A stretch of DNA of 20,170 nt from Deferribacteraceae bacterium. Its GTDB lineage: Bacteria; Chrysiogenota; Deferribacteres; Deferribacterales; JAISNW01. Location of the stretch: NCBI GenBank assembly GCA_031278965.1, contig JAITJJ010000140.1, forward strand, positions 1 through 20,170. The letters are read 5' to 3'. The notes beneath the pieces are model-generated. The model worked only from the letters and a program-made list of their open reading frames with translations. It was not told where the DNA came from and searched no databases. Below are positions 8,040-15,253 of this stretch, one piece after another; positions within the stretch are counted from its first letter, which is position 1; the number at the start of each line of letters is the position of its first letter. A program made the position numbers and the translations under genes.

Positions 8040-8931
8040 TTATCACTTTAAAGTTTTCAATATCAATCCTGCCAAGTGAGCGTTTTGCAGCTTCTTTCAG
8101 ATAACCGACGTTCATCGGCGTAACCTTGCGCCCATACCATTCGTATCTTGCGGCGGCGAAAGCATCCCCCGCGACGCCGTCAGCGGCGGCTATTATTTCG
8201 TTATAATCCTTCACATTTCCAGGTCCGCCAGGTCCGCCGGTGGTCATAACCTTTATGGCGTCCATAAGGGTAAAGGCAGGTTTCAGAACCGAATATAGAT
8301 CTGCAATGCACTCGTGCAGCCCTGATATATGAAAAGATGAACGGCTGTAAATAAGCCCCATCATCCCCTTCATTGTGATGCTAACCCCAGCCCCGCCGTG
8401 GGATTTAACCTTTGGGGCAGCAATGAGGACATCCGCCTCCAGCACTTCCTTTATAATCTTTGTGGTTTTTAATATAGCGCCGCCCTTTATGGAAACCTCC
8501 GAAAAGAACCGTTCATCTTTAACGGCGCTGACGCACCCTTTAACAATCTTGTTGCAGGCGGTTTCAATCCCGGAATAGGAGAGGGCGTCTCTGGGGTTGC
8601 TTAGGGTATTATCTAAAACCGATATTTTTTTTGCCCCCGCGTCACGGCAGAGTTCCACAATGGCGGCAACGGCGATTGGATTTGTATTGGCGGCAACATC
8701 AATACCGGAGGCAAAGCTCATATTCGGCTTAATCACCACTTTGTCGCCGTTTTTCACAAAACGCCCAATCCCGCCGATAAGTTCTATGGCCCTCTGAACC
8801 CCTTTTATAATATCGGTTGTGTTTATCACAGCAATGTCCGGCGGGATATCCGCCCCAAAAAGTTCTGCAGGCGCGATGGAGAGCGCTCCGGCGGAAATAA
8901 GGGAAGTTTTTAAAAAATCTCGTCTGTTCAT
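8026..8931 (-). CDS. DUF362-family protein with twin-arginine leader
   Basis: The protein is recognisable as DUF362 (PF04015), a family often found with ferredoxin-type proteins and of unproven function. The N-terminus MNRRDFLKTSLISAGALSIA is a textbook Tat leader, so export in folded form, perhaps with a cofactor, is inferred. The body includes GDKVVIKPNMSF near residue 65 and APKVKSHGGAGVSITMKGMM near residue 175, both typical of the family. The frame is open to 8985, but the ATG at 8931 has GGAG 7 bases upstream and starts right before the RR motif; this gives 301 residues. The stop lies inside the start of the polyferredoxin gene (14-base overlap), so the two are almost certainly co-expressed. 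A short inverted repeat, GTGCA/TGCAC (8972-8985), lies about 40 bases upstream. Confidence 0.85.
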   Translation of the reverse strand: MNRRDFLKTSLISAGALSIAPAELFGADIPPDIAVINTTDIIKGVQRAIELIGGIGRFVKNGDKVVIKPNMSFASGIDVAANTNPIAVAAIVELCRDAGAKKISVLDNTLSNPRDALSYSGIETACNKIVKGCVSAVKDERFFSEVSIKGGAILKTTKIIKEVLEADVLIAAPKVKSHGGAGVSITMKGMMGLIYSRSSFHISGLHECIADLYSVLKPAFTLMDAIKVMTTGGPGGPGNVKDYNEIIAAADGVAGDAFAAARYEWYGRKVTPMNVGYLKEAAKRSLGRIDIENFKVISEKL

Positions 8932-9498
8932 CTGAATACTCCGTTGAAATCTCTTATTTTGCCTTCCGCTCGTGCACTTTTGCACCCTTAAACAGAAAAT
9001 ACCCCGCAGAGATTTCTTTTATGACAATTGAAAGGGGATATAGTTCATACATAACGTAAAAAAAAGTGGAAGCTGTGACAGCACTCTATCTAAATGGCGT
9101 GAAGCCGGCGGGCAATTTACTATTCATTGCTATGTTTGACTTTAAAAGGCATATAATTGGGCTGATTATAATTTATCTGTAATTATAAATGAAATAAATA
9201 CATAATTTAGTTAAATAAATGTTTATAAAAAACGTTGTTTTTTTAGACAGCTTTTTATGCGCATTTCTGAAAATTTACTTGTAATTAAAAACCATAAAAT
9301 ATATAGTGGATAAAAGTGTTTCGGGTGTTTTCCAAGGTGGGCGGTTTCGCCCTTTTTTTTGCGATTCTGCTGCTCATTTTAAACCAACGTTTAAGGTATA
9401 CACCCTCTGGGAAAGAAGAGCCGTCCGCCCCAATGAAAACGCTGAAAGGCAAATATTCAAAGCTCATAAAATGAGCAAAATTAACGGAAGTTTCTTTT
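8932..9498. other. AT-rich intergenic region between divergent genes
   Basis: There is no convincing gene in these 567 bases. The stretch around 9140-9300 is very rich in A and T. The left end must contain the promoter for the minus-strand DUF362 gene, but I see no clean -35/-10 pair. The right end contains an intrinsic terminator (9339-9360) and, about 50 bases before it, a weak promoter-like pair TTGTAA (9279-9284) and TATATA (9300-9305) with a short 15-base spacer. Confidence 0.6.
9339..9360 (+). terminator. Rho-independent terminator with no gene before it
   Basis: GGGCG (9339-9343), loop GTTT, CGCCC (9348-9352), then eight T residues (9353-9360): a classic intrinsic terminator reading rightward. 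No plus-strand gene ends here, and it lies about 140 bases before the frameshifted gene at 9499. It could end a short RNA started near 9311, act as an attenuator in the leader of the downstream gene, or mark where a lost gene ended. Confidence 0.8.
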
Positions 9499-10700
9499 AT
9501 GAAACGGTTTTTATCCAATAATATCCATAAGATCCTAACAGTCTTTCTTTTCGCGCTTACGGCGCTCTTTTTCTCCTCCTGGATGACGGCGGTAACGGAG
9601 ACGGCAGCGTCTCTTTCCCTGAAATGGAAACGGTCTTTCCGGAGCCCGGGATTACTCCCGAAGGCGCTCCAACCCCGACTACATCGTCAATACAATATAC
9701 GAGAGGTTATCAGCTTGCCGATCAAACCGCTATGGACAGCTATATTGAGAACTTGGAGGGTGAGGGTTGGGAATGCATCGGCACTTTAAAATCCTGCCTC
9801 GGAACAATCACCTTCGATTCGGAGCCTTATTATGTATATGTGAACCAATATTCTGATTATGACGGATATTTCATTATCATTATGGTGAATAACATCTGCG
9901 CGGCAGAGCCCTCTCTATTATTTAATGAGCTGCCGCCTGTAAGCGGAAGTATAACATCTGAGAGTTTCAATACTTTCAGCAGCGACAGCGATGCGGAGGC
10001 TTATATAACAGAGTATAAAAAACTTCTCGGATACGGTTTTGAGGAAGAGTTTTCGCAGGACTTTTTAAAGACCTGGGAAATGGTTATATGGCATCGTATT
10101 CTTACAGCATTTTTTCCGATGCATCCGGCACAGACCTTCGACTTGTTACGGCTATATCCGAGAAAGGGATCGAGGAATCCAAAATAACCTCTGCTGAAAG
10201 CTATAATATTTACGGACTCCTTGATGACACGGCGGTTGAAAATTACCGTTCCGCTCTGCTTAGTAAAGGATTTGCCACCTCCGGCGATAACTCAAACTTT
10301 TATACTAAGAACGCAGGCGAATATCTTCTGAGAGCGGAGTTCTATCACCCGATAGCAGGCAGCCCGAATGACAACTACCTAAAACTCGCTTTCCCCTCCG
10401 TAACTCCTAATGAATTTTTTTTCAGCAAACTATCCTGAAGTTACAGGATTTACAAATGCGGGTTTAGGAACTTTGATCGAATACGTAGGCGATGCAACCC
10501 TCTGGTTTGAAGATCAAGACGCCCGCCTTAGGTTTGCTGGCTATGAGGAAACCGATATCAGCGGCGGCAAAAGATACTACAGATATACAACATCAGGCAA
10601 CAGTGTCGAAGTCTATGAATATACGGAAACGGCGGGCGTGTTTTATCACAGGGCGTCATCTGCCAGCAAGGCTTTCTGGGAGAGTGTGGGAGCCTACTGA
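9499..10700 (+). pseudogene. Frameshifted secreted four-repeat protein
   Basis: I do not recognise the family. ATG at 9499 has GGAAG 8 bases upstream and opens with MKRFLSNNIHKILTVFLFAL, a probable signal or anchor segment. The reading frame then changes three times, each time in a T-run: after T5 at 9568-9572, after T5 at 10062-10066, and at T8 at 10415-10422. Restoring one T, one T, and removing one T gives a continuous product of about 400 residues ending at TGA 10698-10700. The restored product holds four loosely similar units of about 70-95 residues. Each begins with a helix-like segment ending in a glycine-aromatic pair (EGEGWE, LGYGFE, LSKGFA, RFAGYE), followed by tyrosine-rich strands such as YYVYVNQYSD. 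Neighbouring housekeeping genes carry no frameshifts, so decay or switching seems likelier than random sequencing error. Confidence 0.65.
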
Positions 10701-11110
10701 TTTTTTTTGCGGGCAAGGGACAGCGCTTAACGCCGCCGCTCCCTTAACCGATTCTTATTGTTTGCTCTTAGGCGTTCTGAAATTGAGATAATAGCAATGA
10801 AAATTCTCCCCATAGGCTCCATATCCTAACAATCTTGGTTTTTTTGCCAAAAACCTACGGAACGCAGGGGGCATCTTTGTCCACCGTCACTTACCCTTCC
10901 ATTCCTGGTTGGACAGTTCTATTTCACTTTTGTTGAAGCTCTGGGGCTTGCCGCTCTCTTGGCAATAAATATCGGGACAGCCGTATTTATTAGAGCGGTG
11001 CGGCTTTAAGAGCGTTCGTTGCATAAAATTCTAATCCAAGCCTTTTTGAACTCCCCTCCTTTTTATGTTCAGCAACTTATCATAATATGCGCTACGCCAT
11101 AAATCTAAAA
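10701..11110. other. Gap with possible membrane-protein remnant
   Basis: No intact gene is visible in these 410 bases. On the plus strand, 10890-11009 reads 39 codons to a TAA that resemble the end of a membrane protein (FVEALGLAALLAINIG is the central part). A neighbouring frame from about 10835 reads LPKTYGTQGASLSTVTYPSI before a stop, as if a frameshift split one gene. An inverted repeat GGTTTTT/AAAAACC lies at 10837-10855 without a T-run. I cannot name the parent gene, and a chance reading is possible. Confidence 0.3.
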
Positions 11111-12898
11111 TTATTGCCATTTTTTGCATAAAAACTCCTTTACTCTTGCATCTTCAAAGGTTATCTCATCAGGGCAGGGCATCTGATAGCTTTCATCTTT
11201 CACAAAGAACGGGTTTTCTTTTAAGTCCATCTTTAAGTTATCCCCGTGCTTAGCCTTTAGGGAGTTGTGGAGCGCCATTATATAAGCCAGGGCACTGCTG
11301 CGGAGTTCAATCGTATCCCCTTCCGCCATAAAAGTCAGCTTTGCGGAGGTGTTGCTCATTCCATACATTATGAACCCTCTGGGGAAGTCCGCCCTTATCT
11401 GACCGTCAAACTCCACTATGGAACACCATTCTCCGAAGGTTTTGCGGATAATATTCAGGGCATCCGCTGTAATCGCCTCTTTAACTTCCGCGGACGCTGC
11501 GTTTGTGCGAATCTCTTTTGTGGCAAAGCGGCGGGGAATCCTGGCGAAAAAGTCCGCAAGATTATCTATCTTTAGAGCTTTGATGATAGTTTCCAAAAGA
11601 AAAACATTTTCTATTGCATCATCTCTCGCTATGGCATCCTCTGGATCTGTGGCAAAGAGGTGAAGGGACGCCTCTACCTGAATATCACGGTAGTTTGAGG
11701 CTCTTACAAACTCCGCCGCGCTCTTAAACCCTGCAAGGGAAGAAATCCTGCGCATATTCGCCCCCATTGTTTCTTTCCAGAGAGAGTGCCCTTTGCGGTG
11801 ATAAACCGTTATGCCGCCCCTTTTCTCTACAAATGCTTTTACGGCGCTTGTATATCTGGGATCAACATATATTGTTGATGCGATTTTAATAATCTCCTCT
11901 ATCCTCCCTTTTTGAAGAGCGAGCTTTTCCAAAGCGGTTTTAAGGGCGGGAACAGCGATCTTTAACTTATATTCGGCTAAGATGAACGAGAGATCGTCCC
12001 CTAAATAGTGCCCCGTTTTGGAAAGGGAGAGCGCGCCTTCCCCCTCTGTCAGCGAACCCCTGTCGGCATCTAAGTCAAAGGAGTGAACCCGAGCGCCGCT
12101 TGAGAGGACATTGTTTAATTCGGGCACCTCCTCCAGCATCTCCCGCCGGGTAGGGTCCGCCAGAAGGATTCCGCTGTTTACGTCAATCGTATCTCCAAGT
12201 ATAATAAGCTCTCCGCCTATAATCTCACGAAATAAGCTCCCGTAGTTTAAGCCTGTGCCGCCGAAAAGGTTTACGGCAATCTGTCTTGACGGTTTATTGT
12301 TTTTAAAAAATTCAGAGTAGCGCGCCTTTAACTTCTCCGCATATATTTCGTATCCCTCTTTTGCCTTGTCCGCAATGGTTCCCCGCGGGGCATTCCGGCC
12401 GATCTCAGGCATATCTAGAGCAGCATTCATCTCCCCTAAAAGATAGGTGTGAATCCCCTGATTAAAGATACCGAATTTAGCCCCGTTGGTGGTAACCTCA
12501 ACATGGGAGCGGGTAATCTGAACATATCCGTCCGCTTTAAACTGCTCCTGATTATGATAAACCTGACCGGAAGATGCTATCCCCACATCATAAACATCAA
12601 TCCCCTGTTCGGTAAGCCCTGCACCAAAAGCGTCCGCAAGCTCTTTAGAGGTGGGACCGTTATCATAGCCCACCACAACTTTATCCCCTGCTTTAAGCTG
12701 CAAAACATCTCCGCCGTCTCTTTTAAATTCCATACTTGCAAGGAGAACCCCTGCGATCCTCATCCTTGATGGGGTTAAAACCGCTTTTTCAGAAAAGAAC
12801 GCCCCCGCTTCCCCCACGTAGGCTCGTATATCATAAGCAGTGGATTTAAATAGCTTGTCCTTTGCAGATAGTATATCCTCTGATACCTTTTCTCTCAT
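11111..12898 (-). CDS. Atypical phosphohexomutase (PMM/PGM superfamily)
   Basis: Members of the alpha-D-phosphohexomutase superfamily move phosphate between C1 and C6 of hexoses such as mannose or glucose. The landmarks occur in the right order but are altered. The phosphoserine loop reads TRSHVE near residue 131 (usual form TASHNP). The metal loop is DLDADR near 275 (usual DGDADR). The domain-3 loop RKGHS lies near 370. The sugar loop is VEASLH near 410 (usual GExSGH), followed by a normal DDAIENVFLLE. The phosphate loop is SNTSAKLTF instead of RxSGTEP. At 595 residues it is longer than typical 450-residue mutases. The start is ATG 12898 with GGGAG 8 bases upstream; the TTG at 12913 overlaps that site. 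It follows a small membrane protein gene by 24 bases. The substrate cannot be read from the sequence. Confidence 0.8.
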   Translation of the reverse strand: MREKVSEDILSAKDKLFKSTAYDIRAYVGEAGAFFSEKAVLTPSRMRIAGVLLASMEFKRDGGDVLQLKAGDKVVVGYDNGPTSKELADAFGAGLTEQGIDVYDVGIASSGQVYHNQEQFKADGYVQITRSHVEVTTNGAKFGIFNQGIHTYLLGEMNAALDMPEIGRNAPRGTIADKAKEGYEIYAEKLKARYSEFFKNNKPSRQIAVNLFGGTGLNYGSLFREIIGGELIILGDTIDVNSGILLADPTRREMLEEVPELNNVLSSGARVHSFDLDADRGSLTEGEGALSLSKTGHYLGDDLSFILAEYKLKIAVPALKTALEKLALQKGRIEEIIKIASTIYVDPRYTSAVKAFVEKRGGITVYHRKGHSLWKETMGANMRRISSLAGFKSAAEFVRASNYRDIQVEASLHLFATDPEDAIARDDAIENVFLLETIIKALKIDNLADFFARIPRRFATKEIRTNAASAEVKEAITADALNIIRKTFGEWCSIVEFDGQIRADFPRGFIMYGMSNTSAKLTFMAEGDTIELRSSALAYIMALHNSLKAKHGDNLKMDLKENPFFVKDESYQMPCPDEITFEDARVKEFLCKKWQ

Positions 12899-12922
12899 TA
12901 AACTTACTCCCAAAATATTTAT

Positions 12923-13225
12923 TTAAGCTCCGAGCGCTTCCCGTACTATATCTGATACCAAGAGAAGCAGGAGGAGAACGCCGAGTAATCCCATAAAAAA
13001 CTGCCTTCTTGCAGAAAAAATTACCGTAAGGGCGGTTGCCACAGCCAGGGGGGCGAAAAGAATAATATCCAGAGCCGCAGAGTGCAAGGACGCCGCCAAG
13101 CGCCCATTCCCCGCCAAATATAATATAAAGCCCGCCCCCATGACAGCCAAAATAAGAGTCATGGCGGTCTTTAAGATAATTACGGAAATCTTTGCAGAAA
13201 GATCGTTGTCAAACTTATTGAGCAT
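12923..13225 (-). CDS. Small three-helix membrane protein, DUF1634-like
   Basis: The 100-residue product has about three hydrophobic helices: VIILKTAMTLILAVMGAGFI near residues 15-34, a second around ALDIILFAPLAVATALTVIF, and a third at FMGLLGVLLLLLLV. The layout, with a proline in the second helix and a charged FSARRQF turn before the third, resembles DUF1634 (PF07843). Proteins of that family usually sit beside TSUP-type transporters, but none is present here. GGAG lies 11 bases before the ATG, and a good promoter stands 30-55 bases upstream. It is the first gene of a two-gene unit with the mutase. The function is unknown, and the family match is by eye. Confidence 0.65.
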   Translation of the reverse strand: MLNKFDNDLSAKISVIILKTAMTLILAVMGAGFILYLAGNGRLAASLHSAALDIILFAPLAVATALTVIFSARRQFFMGLLGVLLLLLLVSDIVREALGA

Positions 13226-13253
13226 AAATATTTGAACTCCAAAATTTATAAAA

Positions 13254-13281
13254 ATATTAGCATAGGGAGAGTTTTTTTCAA
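13254..13281 (-). promoter_or_regulatory. Promoter for the membrane protein-mutase unit
   Basis: On the minus strand TTGAAA (13281-13276) and TAATAT (13259-13254) are 16 bases apart, placing the start site about 20 bases before the ATG at 13225. The match to sigma-70 consensus is good. Confidence 0.6.
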
Positions 13282-13614
13282 TAAGAAATTATAAAATCAC
13301 CATCGTTTCCCGCCGCTGTTTATATCAGTTGTATTGCCGTTTTGTTGAAAATCTATTGACTCATGTGGTATGCAAGGTAAATTTTAAAAAGATTGCAAAG
13401 ATTATTATAAGGCAGTTATTACTTTATCCTGCCGCCCTATGCAGTTTCACAAAAAATACTGAAATGAAAAAGGCAATTACTTTTGACAATTATTTTGGAA
13501 TGTTATATATCCTGACTTTTGCAGTTATAGAACACGTATAGCCTTATGTATCAAAGGTTATAGCCCATTTTTGAGTGATAAAAGTTATCGGGTTATTCCC
13601 AGATTTTAACTTTT
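13282..13614. other. AT-rich noncoding stretch next to IS remnant
   Basis: I see no gene here; the only sizeable frame (13329-13541) has no ribosome-binding site and no family-like sequence. The last 70 bases, which follow the transposase stop, probably include the outer end of the insertion sequence, but without the other end the inverted repeat cannot be defined. Confidence 0.5.
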
Positions 13615-13929
13615 TTAGTGGAACTCAATATTTTTTATCTCTCCAAGTTTTAGCACTGCGCGAGTAAAATCTATATCCAGTTTATCTCCTATATCTTTTA
13701 CTATCTTGTCAAGGCTGCCGAATATGTATATATTTTCGTCAACAAGCGTGCAAGTCGCTCTGTTTAGCCTCCCCGTCATAGCTGTTACGGAGTATCTGTT
13801 TTCAAGCCGGTATTGCAATATCCTTGCTATGACTAATGCTATAAAGCAGGTTAAGAAATGCGCCTCTATATGCTCCTGTCTTGATAGGTATACAGGGCGG
13901 GTTTCCAGATCGCTCTTGGTTACTTTATC
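13615..13929 (-). pseudogene. 3' fragment of an IS1634-type transposase
   Basis: The last 105 codons of a DDE transposase of the IS4-related IS1634 family remain, in one open frame to TAA at 13617-13615. The diagnostic C-terminal block is clear: VTKSDLETRPVYLSR followed directly by QEHIEAHFLTCFIALVIAR. These correspond to the region just after the last catalytic glutamate. Everything upstream of the VTKSDLE segment, including the DDE core, is missing, and the similarity stops at about 13929. There the sequence switches to a recombinase remnant on the other strand. The fragment cannot be active. Confidence 0.8.
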
Positions 13930-13931
13930 AA

Positions 13932-14274
13932 AAGGGAGGATATCCGGGACGGTTGCATATACATATCTGAAGAGACATCCAAAACAGAAGGAGCCGAGCT
14001 GTCCCCTTAACGGAGGAATTAGCCGATCTTTTTAAGACCGAGACCGCCTGCAACTATAATCACGATATTACAACCTCCTTTAATGCAGTCGTGAAAAAAA
14101 CAGGGTTAAAGGATGTTCGCTTCCACGACCTCCGCAGAACCTTCGGCTCCATACTCGCTCAAGCTGGAGTGCCCTTGTTCCATATATCCAAACTCCTCAG
14201 GTCATGCCGGCGTGCAGATAACCGCCAGAATCCGCGCTCACCTTTTCTTCCGCAAATTCCGCGAAAACCTTTAA
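13932..14274 (+). pseudogene. Dead tyrosine recombinase (phage-type integrase) remnant
   Basis: The C-terminal catalytic half of a phage-type integrase is recognisable: NRRSRAVPLTEELADLF, then GLKDVRFHDLRRTFGSILAQ with the H-x-x-R box, then HISKLL. An extra base near 14199 shifts the frame, after which GHAGVQITARIRAHLFFRKF continues to TAA at 14272-14274. It is inactive on three counts: the N-terminal half with the first catalytic arginine is gone, TGA at 13968-13970 interrupts the frame, and the codon where the nucleophilic tyrosine is expected (14233-14235) reads CGC, arginine. Its left edge coincides with the broken edge of the transposase fragment, so one deletion or insertion event probably created both. 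Confidence 0.8.
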
Positions 14275-14337
14275 CCAGAGTTTCTCCTCGGATAGGCAAC
14301 TGTTCAGCGCCTGCGGTTTTTGTTAAGCTTTGCTGTG

Positions 14338-14362
14338 TTCTTAGGTTAATTTCTTAGGTTAA
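14338..14362. repeat. 12-bp direct repeat beside the integrase remnant
   Basis: TTCTTAGGTTAA occurs at 14338-14349 and again at 14351-14362, one base apart. It lies about 65 bases past the recombinase stop and 25 bases before the murB end. It may be a simple tandem duplication or part of an old attachment site. Confidence 0.6.
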
Positions 14363-14386
14363 AGGCACTTCGGAGCCCAGTTTTCT

Positions 14387-15253
14387 TTAAAACTCCCCCA
14401 AATACCGAACCTCTTCTTCAAGGACGACCCCAAACCTTTTTAATACCTCCGATCTTGCAAGCCGTATAAGCTCCCGCACATCTTTTGCTTTTGCATTACC
14501 TCTATTTATTATAAAATTGGCGTGTTTTTGGGAGATTTCCGCTCCCCCCGCTCTCTCCCCTTTCAGCCCGCACTCCTCAATCAACTTCCCCGCCGGGGCA
14601 AGCTCTGTGCGCTTAAAGACAGAACCGCAACTCAGATGCTCCAACGGGTGCCTCTCCGCCCGCAATCTCTTTATTTCCTCCTGTTTAAGAACCAACTCTG
14701 ATTTATCGCCCTGTTTGAAGGCAAATTCCGCGGCGAGAACCGCCCTCCCGTTCAACCCCTTTGAGCTCCGATACGAGAGAACCAATTCGTCCACAGATAA
14801 GACCTTCTCTTTTACGCTCTTATAGGAGAGGGTGTTGGCGCGTATCAGAATATCTTTTATCTCAACTCCGAAAGCCCCCGCGTTCATTCGCAGAGCCCCG
14901 CCTACACTACCCGGTATTCCGGCAAGGTTTTCCGCCCCCGACAAACCCTCGCCGCACGCAAAATTGACCAGCTCTGAAAGCGCAACCCCCGCACCGGCTA
15001 TCACGGAATCATCTTTTCGGACGCAAAACATTTCAAAATCCCTAAGCGAGATAATAAGCCCTGGATACCCGCTGTCTGAGAACAGAATATTAGCCCCGAA
15101 ACCGATAACCTCAAAATCAAGACCACGCGCCTTTGCCCAAGTTAAAAGGGCAACAAGCTCCTCCGTATCTTTGGGGAGCGCCAGATAAGCCGCTTTCCCG
15201 CCGATACGGTAGGAACAATATTTTGCAAGGGGTTCCCCCTCAAGAATTTTCAT
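14387..15253 (-). CDS. murB: UDP-N-acetylenolpyruvoylglucosamine reductase
   Basis: MurB is the FAD- and NADPH-dependent enzyme that makes UDP-N-acetylmuramate for peptidoglycan. The 288 residues show the FAD-binding features SYRIGGKA near residue 14 and GFGANIL near 51, then GIPGSVGGALRMNAGAFG near 112-129. The catalytic serine is S211 in CGSVFKR, and AGKLIEECGLKG and SQKHANFIIN follow. The terminal catalytic glutamate is in EEEVR near 281. The shorter spacing between domains suits the type II enzymes. Its ATG overlaps the alaS stop as ATGA, so it is translated with alaS. No mur or fts neighbours are present, which is an unusual location for murB. Confidence 0.96.
   Translation of the reverse strand: MKILEGEPLAKYCSYRIGGKAAYLALPKDTEELVALLTWAKARGLDFEVIGFGANILFSDSGYPGLIISLRDFEMFCVRKDDSVIAGAGVALSELVNFACGEGLSGAENLAGIPGSVGGALRMNAGAFGVEIKDILIRANTLSYKSVKEKVLSVDELVLSYRSSKGLNGRAVLAAEFAFKQGDKSELVLKQEEIKRLRAERHPLEHLSCGSVFKRTELAPAGKLIEECGLKGERAGGAEISQKHANFIINRGNAKAKDVRELIRLARSEVLKRFGVVLEEEVRYLGEF

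Noticed and set aside
13329..13541. 70-codon open frame in the gap left of the IS remnant
   Set aside because: No ribosome-binding site, no family-like motif, and AT-rich composition; chance is the simplest explanation.
14363..14386. Hairpin with a TTCG loop near the murB end as a terminator
   Set aside because: The stem contains a mismatch and only three outer pairs, and the T-rich tail is interrupted.
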